A stretch of 30,382 nt of DNA. Origin: a virus. The notes below the pieces were generated by a model. That model did not search any database. It was given only the letters and a program-made list of their open reading frames with translations, and was not told the origin of the DNA. The first letter of the stretch is position 1. The number at the start of each line of letters is the position of its first letter. Location of the stretch: the IMG/VR virus record IMGVR_UViG_3300021371_000073, positions 1 to 30,382 of that record; one strand, written 5' to 3'. The position numbers were made by a program, and so were the translations under genes. Positions 1-5,804 of the stretch are shown piece by piece.

Positions 1-155
1 TCAAATATTAAAGATTTAAGCTATGGTTTAGATTTTATTGATAGCTTACAACCAAGAGAGTTTATTTGGGATAATCGAGCAGAAACTAAATTACAACAAG
101 TTAAAGATGAAAATGGTGATGATGTATTTGATGAAAATAATGATAATGTTTTTGA
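1..155. repeat. Terminal overlap, left copy (same sequence as 30228-30382)
   Basis: Bases 1-155 match 30228-30382 at 154 of 155 positions. The only difference is T at 127 versus C at 30354, which changes a Phe codon (ttt) to Leu (ctt) in the fibre. The overlap keeps the fibre frame, so it marks circular closure or terminal redundancy and not two different fibre genes. An exact k-mer assembly artefact would not contain a mismatch. Confidence 0.9.
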
Positions 156-360
156 AGAAGTTGAATTTTATTCTGATAATAAAGGTAAAAAAGATTTTGG
201 TTTTATAGCCCAAGAAGTACAAAGTTTAGATGATGATACTTTAAGATTGGTGTATGATAAAAACCCAGAAAAATTAGAAATTAGTTATGGTAAATTATTA
301 CCAATTTTAGTTAAAGCAATACAAGAATTAAAAGCAGAAATAGAAACATTAAAATCTTAA
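1..360 (+). CDS. Tail fibre, C-terminal end with S74 intramolecular chaperone domain (partial; continues from 27618)
   Basis: This is the last 119 codons of the tail-fibre gene whose start is at 27618; the frame is open from base 1 to the TAA at 358-360. It reads SNIKDLSYGLDFIDSLQPRE at the start, then GFIAQEVQ and a terminal helix ISYGKLLPILVKAIQELKAE. This is the pattern of the Peptidase_S74 domain, the C-terminal chaperone of endosialidases and other phage fibres. In that family the domain helps a trimer fold and then cuts itself off at a Ser in a SDxRxK motif; that motif lies just upstream at 30210-30227. Residues VFDEN here read VLDEN in the overlapping copy at the window end. The family call is confident; the receptor is unknown. 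Confidence 0.88.
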   Translation, partial: SNIKDLSYGLDFIDSLQPREFIWDNRAETKLQQVKDENGDDVFDENNDNVFEEVEFYSDNKGKKDFGFIAQEVQSLDDDTLRLVYDKNPEKLEISYGKLLPILVKAIQELKAEIETLKS

Positions 361-364
361 AATT

Positions 365-706
365 ATGATTACTTACGAATGGGATTGCAAAACAGTTGAT
401 TGTTATGTTGAAACAGAGGGAAAATCTGATGTAGTGTATAACGTACATTGGATTGTTACTGGAGTTTCAGATACATTAAACCCAGAGGGTAAGCCTTACA
501 CATCTAACAATATTGGAACACAACAATTAAAAATTGATGACATTACAAACTTTATACCTTTTGACCAACTTACAAACGATGAAGTAGTAGGGTGGACTAA
601 AAGCACAATGGGAGATGAACAAGTAGCATCTATTGAAGCAAATATTGCATCAGCTATTGAGTTACTTATAAACCCAGTTTCTGTTACTTTACAAGTTGGA
701 GAATAG
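365..706 (+). CDS. Small conserved-looking phage protein after the tail fibre
   Basis: A 113-residue acidic, soluble protein beginning MITYEWDCKTVDCYV four bases after the fibre stop. It has no signal peptide, membrane segment or recognised catalytic motif. The alternating hydrophobic pattern (VVYNVHWIVTGVSD, then VSVTLQV at the end) suggests mainly beta structure. Small proteins starting M-x-Y-x-W after the fibre gene are, as I recall, common in marine phages. Its position between fibre and lysis genes, presumably on the fibre transcript, fits a minor virion or fibre-accessory role. The function is not recognised. Confidence 0.7.
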   Translation: MITYEWDCKTVDCYVETEGKSDVVYNVHWIVTGVSDTLNPEGKPYTSNNIGTQQLKIDDITNFIPFDQLTNDEVVGWTKSTMGDEQVASIEANIASAIELLINPVSVTLQVGE

Positions 707-730
707 TTAAATATAAAATGATTATCTTTG
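696..730 (+). promoter_or_regulatory. Possible Bacteroidota-type promoter before the lysis cassette
   Basis: TATCTTTG at 723-730 is a perfect match to the TAnnTTTG -7 element. The nearest TTG (696-698) is 24 bases away, longer than the usual 19-21, so the -33 element is weak. Transcription would start near 737, about 20 bases before the gene at 757. Confidence 0.45.
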
Positions 731-743
731 GTACTTAACCAAA
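727..743. promoter_or_regulatory. Small inverted repeat over the start-site region
   Basis: TTTGGT (727-732) and ACCAAA (738-743) form a 6-bp inverted repeat with a 5-base spacer. It overlaps the end of the -7 element and the expected transcription start of the lysis promoter. It could be an operator or a short 5' hairpin; no regulator is identified. Confidence 0.35.
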
Positions 744-756
744 AAAAATATATAAA

Positions 757-993
757 ATGTCAAAAATCACAAAAGAAGAATTAAAATTAATTCAAGAACA
801 AGATCAAAGAAAAAAAGCAATTTTAAATGATATAGGTTTATTACAAGTGCAAATACACACATTAAGCCATATGTTTGCACAACTTAATCAAGAAATTGAA
901 GAAAATAAAAAGGTACTTGAAGATAAGTATGGTGAAGTAAATATTGAATTATCTGATGGTAGCATAAAACCAATAGAAAATGAAAAAAATTAG
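757..993 (+). CDS. Small coiled-coil protein
   Basis: A 78-residue protein, mostly helical, with heptad-like hydrophobics over about residues 5-60 (for example LLQVQIHTLSHMFAQLNQEI), followed by an acidic tail. The start is the ATG after an A-rich tract, about 20 bases downstream of the predicted transcription start. The last 14 bases overlap the endolysin gene, which implies translational coupling. Short two-helix coiled-coil proteins like this are frequent in marine phages near fibre or lysis genes; the role is unknown. It could be a chaperone or a minor structural protein. Confidence 0.7.
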   Translation: MSKITKEELKLIQEQDQRKKAILNDIGLLQVQIHTLSHMFAQLNQEIEENKKVLEDKYGEVNIELSDGSIKPIENEKN

Positions 994-1444
994 TGATCAT
1001 ATAAGTTATAAAGAAGCTACATTTTCAAAGACTGCAAATGCTTTGGGTATTAAAAACAAACCTAAAGCAGAACATATTAAAAATATGGAAAAGGTTGCAG
1101 AAAAAGTTTTTGAACCATTACGCGAATGGGTGGGTTGTCCAATTAAAGTAAATAGTTTTTACAGAAGTGAGCAATTAAATTCAGCTATTAAAGGTAGTGC
1201 AGTAAGCAGTCATTTAAAAGGTCAAGCAATAGATATTACAAGTATGGCTTGTGAAAAAGATGACTGCAAAAGCAATTTAGATATGTTTCATTACATTAGA
1301 AAAAATTTAGACTTTGACCAACTTATATGGGAATTTGGATCTGAACCAAAATGGTTGCACGTTTCTTATGTATCTAAAAAAGCAAATAGAAACCAAGTAT
1401 TGGTAACAAAAAGACGGGGTAAATATTTCACATACGCAGATTAA
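980..1444 (+). CDS. Endolysin: M15-family peptidase
   Basis: A 154-residue protein with the zinc-peptidase pattern of family M15 (D-Ala-D-Ala carboxypeptidase / phage L-Ala-D-Glu endopeptidase type). The segment SFYRSEQLNSAI (59-70) is followed by SSHLKGQAIDI (76-86), in which His78 and Asp85 would bind zinc. WLHVSY (125-130) supplies the third ligand, His127, and Glu118 is a plausible catalytic acid. There is no signal peptide, so the enzyme would need a holin to reach the peptidoglycan, and membrane proteins follow at 1834 and 1989. The ATG at 980 overlaps the upstream gene by 14 bases. A virion-associated lysin is possible but less likely given the holin neighbours. Confidence 0.87.
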   Translation: MKKISDHISYKEATFSKTANALGIKNKPKAEHIKNMEKVAEKVFEPLREWVGCPIKVNSFYRSEQLNSAIKGSAVSSHLKGQAIDITSMACEKDDCKSNLDMFHYIRKNLDFDQLIWEFGSEPKWLHVSYVSKKANRNQVLVTKRRGKYFTYAD

Positions 1445-1446
1445 TT

Positions 1447-1686
1447 ATGAAAGTTGGTAAATACGAATTTGATACTATAGAAGCATACGAAGATGCAATA
1501 GCAAATATTGATGCTATAAAAAATAGAGTAGTTAGTTTAGGTTTAAGTAATGATAAATATAAAGTAGATGTTTTATGGGATGGTGAAGAATCACACCCTA
1601 CTAAATGGCTACCTTATGCTATTGATATTGAAGATGAGGGTATACATTATTTTCACGATTACCCTTATTTAGAAAACAAATTTTAA
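1447..1686 (+). CDS. Hypothetical acidic protein in the lysis cassette
   Basis: A 79-residue acidic protein (MKVGKYEFDTIEAYEDAI...), starting two bases after the endolysin stop. It has no membrane segment and no recognised motif. It is rich in aromatic residues toward the C-terminus (HYFHDYPYLE). Tight spacing puts it on the lysis transcript. The function is not recognised. Confidence 0.68.
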   Translation: MKVGKYEFDTIEAYEDAIANIDAIKNRVVSLGLSNDKYKVDVLWDGEESHPTKWLPYAIDIEDEGIHYFHDYPYLENKF

Positions 1687-1687
1687 G

Positions 1688-1819
1688 ATGCCAATACCAA
1701 AGAAAAAAAAAGGAGAAAAACAAAAAGATTTTATGATTAGGTGTGTACCACAATTAATGAAGTACCACGAAAAATCACAAGCTATTGCAATTTGCTATAA
1801 GTCTTTTAAAGATAATTAA
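1688..1819 (+). CDS. Small protein, KGE...DF..RC...QAIAICY motif
   Basis: A 43-residue ORF, MPIPKKKKGEKQKDFMIRCV..., ending in SQAIAICYKSFKDN. The pattern K-G-E-x3-D-F-x2-R-C followed by QAxAICYxxxK resembles a short motif I recall in many phage head-associated proteins (protease or portal regions), here as a stand-alone peptide. It begins one base after the previous stop. Its two Cys residues and conserved-looking spacing argue for a real gene despite its length. The role is unknown. Confidence 0.6.
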   Translation: MPIPKKKKGEKQKDFMIRCVPQLMKYHEKSQAIAICYKSFKDN

Positions 1820-1833
1820 TAAAAAAAATAAGA

Positions 1834-1989
1834 ATGATAACAGATTATAAAACATTACTTATAAATATAGGAACATTTGGAATATCAATGACAAATATAG
1901 ACATAGCTTTAAAAATTATACTTGTACTGGTAACCATAGGTTATACTGTACAAAAGTGGTATTTACTAAATAAGAATAAAAAGAAGTAG
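1834..1989 (+). CDS. Small one-TM protein, holin-like or lysis accessory
   Basis: A 51-residue protein: a short N-terminal segment, one hydrophobic helix at about residues 23-40 (IDIALKIILVLVTIGYTV), and a Lys-rich tail ending NKNKKK. One TM segment with a basic cytoplasmic tail fits a small holin, antiholin or other lysis accessory. The TAG stop overlaps the GTG start of the next gene, a three-TM holin, so the two are probably translationally coupled and may act as a pair. The precise class is not certain. Confidence 0.65.
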   Translation: MITDYKTLLINIGTFGISMTNIDIALKIILVLVTIGYTVQKWYLLNKNKKK

Positions 1990-2444
1990 TGCCAAAAAAA
2001 AAGTTTAAAGATACAAGAGTAGGTAAGTTCCTTGTAAAAGCAGCACCCAATATTTTAGGAGTTGCAAGTGATTTATTACCAGATGCTGGAGTACTTGGTA
2101 TGGTTAAACAACTTATTTCAAATGATAGTGCTTTACCTACTAAAGACAAAGAAGAAGCATTAAAACTTATTGAACTTGATATAATAGAAGCACAAGAGGT
2201 TAGTAAAAGGTGGAGTGCTGATATGGCTTCAGATAGTTATTTAAGTAAGAACACAAGACCAATGACTTTAATATTTTTAACTGTATCTATGATACTTTTA
2301 ATAGTGCTTGATTCTTTAGATATTGATTTTGGTGTAAATACTGAATGGATAGAACTACTTAAAAGCCTTTTAATAACAGTTTATGTTGCTTACTTTGGAT
2401 CAAGGGGTGTAGAAAAATTTAAATACATATCCCAAAAAAAATAG
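1989..2444 (+). CDS. Three-TM holin
   Basis: A 151-residue protein that starts at GTG, overlapping the preceding TAG by one base; the first in-frame ATG (at 2099) would remove about 36 conserved-looking residues. A basic N-terminus leads to an amphipathic region. Hydrophobic segments follow at about 95-110 (MTLIFLTVSMILLIVL) and 125-140 (LLKSLLITVYVAYFGS), with a weaker one near 20-35. The pattern of a charged helical N-half, then NTRPMTL before the first TM, and a C-terminal SRGVEK resembles the 3TM GTA-type holin family. It would form the membrane lesion that lets the M15 endolysin out. Confidence 0.78.
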   Translation: MPKKKFKDTRVGKFLVKAAPNILGVASDLLPDAGVLGMVKQLISNDSALPTKDKEEALKLIELDIIEAQEVSKRWSADMASDSYLSKNTRPMTLIFLTVSMILLIVLDSLDIDFGVNTEWIELLKSLLITVYVAYFGSRGVEKFKYISQKK

Positions 2445-2639
2445 AATATATTGCCAAGATCATTACATTTTTATTAATTATATATTTCTTTAGATATATA
2501 TTTATATTTCTTTATATTTGTTATAGAATATATTTTGGTATTTATTTTTAGATATATTTATATATACATTTAGATAAAATACTAAATTATAAAAAATTCA
2601 AAGTTATTACATTTTTTTTAAAAATCAAAATCAAATATT
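2445..2639. other. Very AT-rich intergenic region, candidate origin / early control region
   Basis: These 195 bases contain almost no G or C and no convincing ORF. They carry repeated TTTAGATATAT-type units (2489-2507, 2547-2565 and a short copy at 2569-2576) and two attacattttt tracts near each end. A TAnnTTTG match lies at 2513-2520 without a good TTG, and TACATTTA at 2565-2572 is another weak -7-like match. The region separates the lysis genes from the first early gene, so it could hold the early promoter and a DNA-unwinding element. No DnaA box is visible. Confidence 0.4.
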
Positions 2640-2768
2640 ATGGATGAAACAAAATGTTTAAAAATTAGAAAAGAACACTATATGCTATCAATAAAAGGTG
2701 TTGTAGTAGGTGAATTTGAATTAAGTGAGTTAAGGCATTTAATAGAAGTTATAGATAATGCCATCTAA
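2640..2768 (+). CDS. Small hypothetical protein, first early gene
   Basis: A 42-residue ORF (MDETKCLKIRKEHYMLSIKG...) ending LRHLIEVIDNAI. It starts at an ATG after an A-rich leader, directly downstream of the AT-rich gap. Its 3' end overlaps the NinG-like gene by 11 bases, which suggests translational coupling. The composition (beta-like middle, helical end) is that of a small folded protein. The function is unknown. Confidence 0.6.
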   Translation: MDETKCLKIRKEHYMLSIKGVVVGEFELSELRHLIEVIDNAI

Positions 2769-3150
2769 AAAAGTTAGTAGAAGTAAACTTGTTAAAAAAC
2801 TGGATGCAGTATTTAGTCAATATATAAGACTAAAAGATTCGGTAGATGAAATAGCAACTTGCTTTACTTGTGGTAAAAAAGACCATTGGAAGAAACTACA
2901 AAACGGACATTTCCAAAGTAGAAAACATTATGCTACAAGATGGGATGAACAGAATTGCCAAGTGCAATGTGCTGGGTGCAATGTGTTTCGATATGGTGAA
3001 CAATTCTTATTTGCAAAGTATTTAGATGAAAGGTTTTATGCTGGGTTATCTGATGAATTATACTTTAAATCAAAACAGATCGTTAAGTTTTCAAATATAG
3101 AAATAGAAGATATGATTTTAAAATATAAAAACTTGGTAGATAGTATGTAA
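2758..3150 (+). CDS. ninG: NinG-like recombination endonuclease
   Basis: A 130-residue protein matching the layout of phage lambda NinG (Rap): an N-terminal KKLDAVFSQYIRLKDS, then CFTCGKK (a Cys pair at about 35-38). Next comes LQNGHFQSRKHYATRWDEQN and then CQVQCAGCN. The Cys pairs and His residues form a zinc-bound, HNH-like nuclease core. Lambda Rap acts on recombination intermediates such as Holliday junctions and D-loops; here it would act in phage recombination or repair. The ATG at 2758 overlaps the preceding small gene. Confidence 0.85.
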   Translation: MPSKKVSRSKLVKKLDAVFSQYIRLKDSVDEIATCFTCGKKDHWKKLQNGHFQSRKHYATRWDEQNCQVQCAGCNVFRYGEQFLFAKYLDERFYAGLSDELYFKSKQIVKFSNIEIEDMILKYKNLVDSM

Positions 3151-3163
3151 AATAGTATCTTTG
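3133..3163 (+). promoter_or_regulatory. Bacteroidota-type promoter at the end of the ninG-like gene
   Basis: TTG (3133-3135), 20 bases, then TATCTTTG (3156-3163), an exact TAnnTTTG match. Transcription would start near 3170. A terminator lies only about 25 bases further on, so the predicted product is a roughly 50-nt RNA unless it is read through. Confidence 0.65.
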
Positions 3164-3169
3164 CGTATA

Positions 3170-3220
3170 GTTTGTTTTGTTATGTTTAAATTGGGTTGCA
3201 GAAATGTAACCCTTTTTTTT
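3170..3220 (+). ncRNA. Possible short terminated RNA (about 50 nt)
   Basis: This lies between a good promoter (3133-3163) and a strong intrinsic terminator (3193-3220), and has no ORF. The 5' part contains TTTGTTTTGTT (3171-3181). This is the exact reverse complement of AACAAAACAAA at 3266-3276, the A-rich leader plus the A of the ATG of the next gene. It could be a small regulatory RNA or an attenuated leader. The pairing segment is low-complexity, so chance complementarity is possible. Confidence 0.4.
3193..3220 (+). terminator. Rho-independent terminator after the ninG-like gene
   Basis: GGGTTGCA (3193-3200) pairs with TGTAACCC (3205-3212), with one G-U pair and a GAAA tetraloop. It is followed by eight T residues (3213-3220). 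Confidence 0.85.
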
Positions 3221-3249
3221 GTTTATTAACATAAATGTTTATACCTTTA
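3219..3249 (+). promoter_or_regulatory. Promoter for the methylase/SSB early operon
   Basis: TTG (3219-3221), 20 bases, then TACCTTTA (3242-3249), differing from TAnnTTTG only at the last base. The predicted start near 3256 leaves an A-rich leader of about 20 bases before the ATG at 3276. It begins directly on the T-tract of the preceding terminator. Confidence 0.55.
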
Positions 3250-3275
3250 CAAATATTAATTTTAAAACAAAACAA

Positions 3276-3404
3276 ATGGTAAACACAAATTTTAGTAACC
3301 AAACTACAAATCAACTACTTACTGAATATCAGTTTAAAGTTGAAGCCTTACAAAACAAGATAGAAGAATTAAAGGCAATTCTACAAGTAAACAATTTAAT
3401 ATAA
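3276..3404 (+). CDS. Small coiled-coil protein
   Basis: A 42-residue ORF (MVNTNFSNQTTNQLLTEYQF...) whose C-terminal half is a heptad-like helix, VEALQNKIEELKAILQV. The ATG at 3276 is preferred over an upstream TTG at 3219 because the latter lies in the terminator T-tract and the promoter; the chosen ATG follows an aaaacaaaacaa leader. The function is unknown, possibly a dimeric regulator or adaptor. Confidence 0.6.
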   Translation: MVNTNFSNQTTNQLLTEYQFKVEALQNKIEELKAILQVNNLI

Positions 3405-3408
3405 CATA

Positions 3409-3783
3409 ATGGAACGAAACAAATTAGTTGAGTTATACAAGAAGTATAATTTAGAAAAATCAGATGTATTTAAACACCAACACTATGTAATTATTACAAG
3501 GCAAGGAATAGAAAAAATACAAGCACAAGAACAAATCAAAATAAAATTTGATGTAATAAAATGCGAACCTAACTTTGCAGTTGTAAAAGCAGTAAATGAA
3601 AACATTGAAACTTTTGGATCAGCTTATAAAGGTGCAAGTTTTAAAGAGGGTAACACCAATAGTTGGTACGTAATGGAAATGGCAGAGAAACGTGCATTAT
3701 CAAGAGCAGTATTAAAACTAACTGGGTTTTATGAACTTGGTGTTTTTGGTGAAGATGAAAGCGAAGATTTTAAAAAGAAATAA
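3409..3783 (+). CDS. Conserved phage protein, possible recombination/annealing role
   Basis: A 124-residue protein. It has an N-terminal helix, a beta-rich middle (HYVIITRQGIEKIQ..., KIKFDVIKCEPNFAVVKAV), and the segment WYVMEMAEKRALSRAVLKLTG near residues 85-105. The last segment resembles the 'AE-(T/K)-(S/R)-A-x-x-R-A-x-x-x-x-G' element of ERF- and Rad52-like single-strand annealing proteins, and the gene lies near NinG, nucleases and SSB. It is shorter than typical annealing proteins and I cannot assign it with confidence. It is one base away from the methylase gene that follows, so the two are co-expressed. Confidence 0.65.
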   Translation: MERNKLVELYKKYNLEKSDVFKHQHYVIITRQGIEKIQAQEQIKIKFDVIKCEPNFAVVKAVNENIETFGSAYKGASFKEGNTNSWYVMEMAEKRALSRAVLKLTGFYELGVFGEDESEDFKKK

Positions 3784-3784
3784 A

Positions 3785-4930
3785 ATGATAAAAATAAAAG
3801 AAGAATTTAAAAGTTTAATACCACCATTAACAACTGAAGAATTTAAGCAGTTAGAAGATAATTGTTTAGCAGAGGGTATAAGAGAAAAAATAATTACTTG
3901 GAATGGTTTTATTATAGATGGGCATAATAGGTTTGAAATTTCTAAACGATGTAATTTAGATTTTGAAACTAAAAGTAAACATTTTGATAGTGAAATAGAT
4001 GTTAAAATATGGATGGCTTACAACCAATTAGGTAGAAGAAACTTAATGGATTTTGTAAAAGGCGAACTATATTCTACTATTGAAGAACTTTTAAAAGAAA
4101 AAGGAAAAAAGAATATAATTGAAGCACAAAAAGAAAGACATTCTGGAGTAACTTTATCAACTATTGATAAAGATAGAAAACACAACACACAAAAAATAGT
4201 TTCTAAAAAACTTGGATGGAGTACTGGTAAGAAAGCAATGTTTGATGTAGTTAAAAAGAAAGCAACAGAAGAAGTAAAAGCAAAATTAAGAACTGGTGAA
4301 GTAAGTATTAATGCTGCTTATAAAGAAATAAAAAAAGAGGAAAAGAAGCTTATACGTTTAGAAAAAATAGAAGAAATAAAAACAGAAATAGCAAAAGGAT
4401 TAAAAGCACCAAATGGCTTGTACGATGTTATTGCAATAGATCCACCTTGGGAGTATTCAGAAAGAGGGGGAAGTAATAGTAAATCATTTGACGATGATGG
4501 AAATAGAGGTGGTGTGGATTATCCAACAATGACTGTTGAAGAACTAAAAAAAATTAATATACCTTGCAAAGATGATTCTGTAATTTACTTATGGACTACA
4601 CACGCATTTTTAAGAGATGCTTTTGATTTATTAGAAGCTTGGGGTTACACATATAAAGCAACTATTGTATGGGATAAAGTAAGTATGGGTATGGGTAGAA
4701 ATATTAGGATGCAAGTAGAATTTTGTTTATTGGCTACAAAAGGAAAGCCTATATTAGATGGTTCTGGTGAAAGAGATATTATAACAGAAACAAGAAGACA
4801 ACATAGTAGAAAACCAGAAGCCTTTTATACAAAAGTAGAAAATATGACTGCTGGGTATAAATTAGATTATTTTGCAAGGGAACAAAGGGATGGTTGGTTT
4901 ACATACGGAGCAGAGGATGGCAAATTTTAA
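3785..4930 (+). CDS. ParB-like domain fused to MT-A70-type adenine methylase
   Basis: A 381-residue fusion. The N-terminal part (about 1-100) has a ParB/Srx-like core with the hallmark DGHNR at residues 45-49. A Lys-rich helical linker follows (about 110-205). The C-terminal domain has DPPW at 219-222, the catalytic signature of MT-A70-family DNA N6-adenine methyltransferases, followed by a YPTMTVEEL segment typical of phage members. ParB-MT-A70 fusions are widespread in phages and probably protect DNA from host restriction or mark it for another phage process. The ATG at 3785 directly follows the upstream stop; an in-frame TTG further up lies inside that gene. It overlaps the next gene by 14 bases. 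Confidence 0.85.
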   Translation: MIKIKEEFKSLIPPLTTEEFKQLEDNCLAEGIREKIITWNGFIIDGHNRFEISKRCNLDFETKSKHFDSEIDVKIWMAYNQLGRRNLMDFVKGELYSTIEELLKEKGKKNIIEAQKERHSGVTLSTIDKDRKHNTQKIVSKKLGWSTGKKAMFDVVKKKATEEVKAKLRTGEVSINAAYKEIKKEEKKLIRLEKIEEIKTEIAKGLKAPNGLYDVIAIDPPWEYSERGGSNSKSFDDDGNRGGVDYPTMTVEELKKINIPCKDDSVIYLWTTHAFLRDAFDLLEAWGYTYKATIVWDKVSMGMGRNIRMQVEFCLLATKGKPILDGSGERDIITETRRQHSRKPEAFYTKVENMTAGYKLDYFAREQRDGWFTYGAEDGKF

Positions 4931-5387
4931 AGAAGCATTAGAATTTGGAGAAGAGGGAGAAAAAGAAGTAGCATTGTTTTTAATGAATAAAGGTTATACT
5001 GTATTACCTTTGTACCAATTTAATAAAGAACACGCACCTTTTTTACTTTCTATAAATGTTAAAATTACTTTACCAGATTTAGATTGTTATCATAAAACAA
5101 AGCCAAGTATATATGTTGAAGTAAAAAGCAAAAACCAATGGAATATAACGAACAAAATTATAGAAACTGGTTTTGATTTAAAACACTTTAAAGAATATAT
5201 AAAAATACAAGACAAAACAAATAAAGAAGTATGGGTTGTGTTTAACCACAAAGGTAAAAATGAGGGTATGTATATTATTAAGTTAAATAAATTTCATAGA
5301 AAATGGGATGGTAAAAACAATAAAGGAGAAATAAAGTCAAAGGCTTTGGTTTTTTACAAAAAAGAAGATTTACAAAAAATTAAATAA
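4917..5387 (+). CDS. Putative PD-(D/E)XK nuclease
   Basis: A 156-residue protein (MANFKEALEFGEEGEKEVAL...). A GEEGEKEVALFLMNKGYTV N-terminus, then LPDLDC and YVEVKSK at about residues 50-75, gives the D...ExK arrangement of the PD-(D/E)XK nuclease fold. The rest is basic and beta-rich. I chose the ATG at 4917 over an upstream ATG at 4872, since 4917 starts at the conserved-looking N-terminus and gives a 14-base overlap with the methylase. It could be a structure-specific or resolvase-like nuclease; the substrate is unknown. It is co-transcribed with the methylase and lies upstream of SSB. Confidence 0.72.
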   Translation: MANFKEALEFGEEGEKEVALFLMNKGYTVLPLYQFNKEHAPFLLSINVKITLPDLDCYHKTKPSIYVEVKSKNQWNITNKIIETGFDLKHFKEYIKIQDKTNKEVWVVFNHKGKNEGMYIIKLNKFHRKWDGKNNKGEIKSKALVFYKKEDLQKIK

Positions 5388-5388
5388 A

Positions 5389-5418
5389 ACACGAGGTATT
5401 GCGTGTATTGACAATACC
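5389..5418 (+). promoter_or_regulatory. Candidate H-type RNA pseudoknot in the SSB leader
   Basis: Stem 1 is ACACG (5389-5393) with CGTGT (5402-5406), 5 perfect pairs. Stem 2 is GGTATTG (5395-5401), which is the loop of stem 1, with CAATACC (5412-5418), 7 perfect pairs. Loop lengths are 1, 0 and 5 nt, the geometry of a compact coaxially stacked pseudoknot. An A/U-rich unstructured stretch of 19 nt follows, up to the SSB ATG at 5438. In T-even phages a pseudoknot leader nucleates SSB (gp32) binding to its own mRNA; the analogy is inference. Confidence 0.55.
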
Positions 5419-5437
5419 AAAATTTAATATATAAATT

Positions 5438-5743
5438 ATGAGTACATTAATTAATGGTTCAATTAGAGTAGACAAACTGCCAAAAGAAAAGTTTGTGAAA
5501 GGAAAAGATGGTGCAGTTTATTACAACTTTACTATCGCAGTAAATGATGAAACACGATACGGAAATAACGTAGCGTTTATGGATTCACAAACAAAAGAAG
5601 AACGTGAAGCAAAAATGCCAAAAACCTATTTAGGTAATGGTAAAGTAGTATGGGTTTCAGATGGAACTATACAAGTAGCTGAACGTGAAGAAGAAAAGGT
5701 ATTAGTACCAGTAGATGAGCAAAGTGGTGATTTACCATTTTAA
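5438..5743 (+). CDS. ssb: Single-stranded DNA-binding protein (SSB)
   Basis: A 101-residue OB-fold protein: MSTLINGSIRVDKLPKEKF, then YYNFTIAVNDETRYGNNVAF and GNGKVVWVSDGTIQVA. It ends in an acidic tail and the hydrophobic tip GDLPF, like the DDIPF tail by which bacterial SSBs recruit partners. It is shorter than bacterial SSB (about 170 residues), with the linker reduced. It would coat single strands during phage replication and recombination. A terminator immediately follows and a pseudoknot-capable leader precedes, so it may be autoregulated. Confidence 0.85.
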   Translation: MSTLINGSIRVDKLPKEKFVKGKDGAVYYNFTIAVNDETRYGNNVAFMDSQTKEEREAKMPKTYLGNGKVVWVSDGTIQVAEREEEKVLVPVDEQSGDLPF

Positions 5744-5748
5744 ATTTA

Positions 5749-5780
5749 AAAGGGTGTTATTAATTTAACACCTTTTTTTT
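5749..5780 (+). terminator. Rho-independent terminator after SSB
   Basis: GGTGTTA (5753-5759) pairs with TAACACC (5766-5772), extendable by AAAG/TTTT flanks, with a 6-base loop. The T-tract begins at 5773. Confidence 0.87.
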
Positions 5781-5782
5781 TA

Positions 5783-5790
5783 TATCTTTA
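5783..5790 (+). promoter_or_regulatory. Weak -7-like element before the ATPase gene
   Basis: TATCTTTA (5783-5790) matches TAnnTTTG except for the last base. No TTG lies at the right distance upstream because that stretch is the terminator stem. Transcription from here would give a leader of only about 8 bases for the gene at 5805. TATCTTTA also follows the terminator at 13743-13775, so this may be a recurrent arrangement. Confidence 0.35.
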
Positions 5791-5804
5791 TAGAAAAATA
5801 ATAT

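Noticed and set aside
2513-2520. TATATTTG as a promoter in the AT-rich gap
   Set aside because: The -7 match is exact but no TTG lies 19-21 bases upstream; such matches are expected by chance in sequence this AT-rich.
3219-3275. Upstream TTG start extending the 42-residue ORF to 61 residues
   Set aside because: It would begin in the terminator T-tract and cover the promoter; the ATG at 3276 has the A-rich leader.
3731-3784. Upstream TTG start for the ParB-MT-A70 gene
   Set aside because: The added residues are an out-of-frame reading of the preceding gene; the ATG at 3785 follows its stop.
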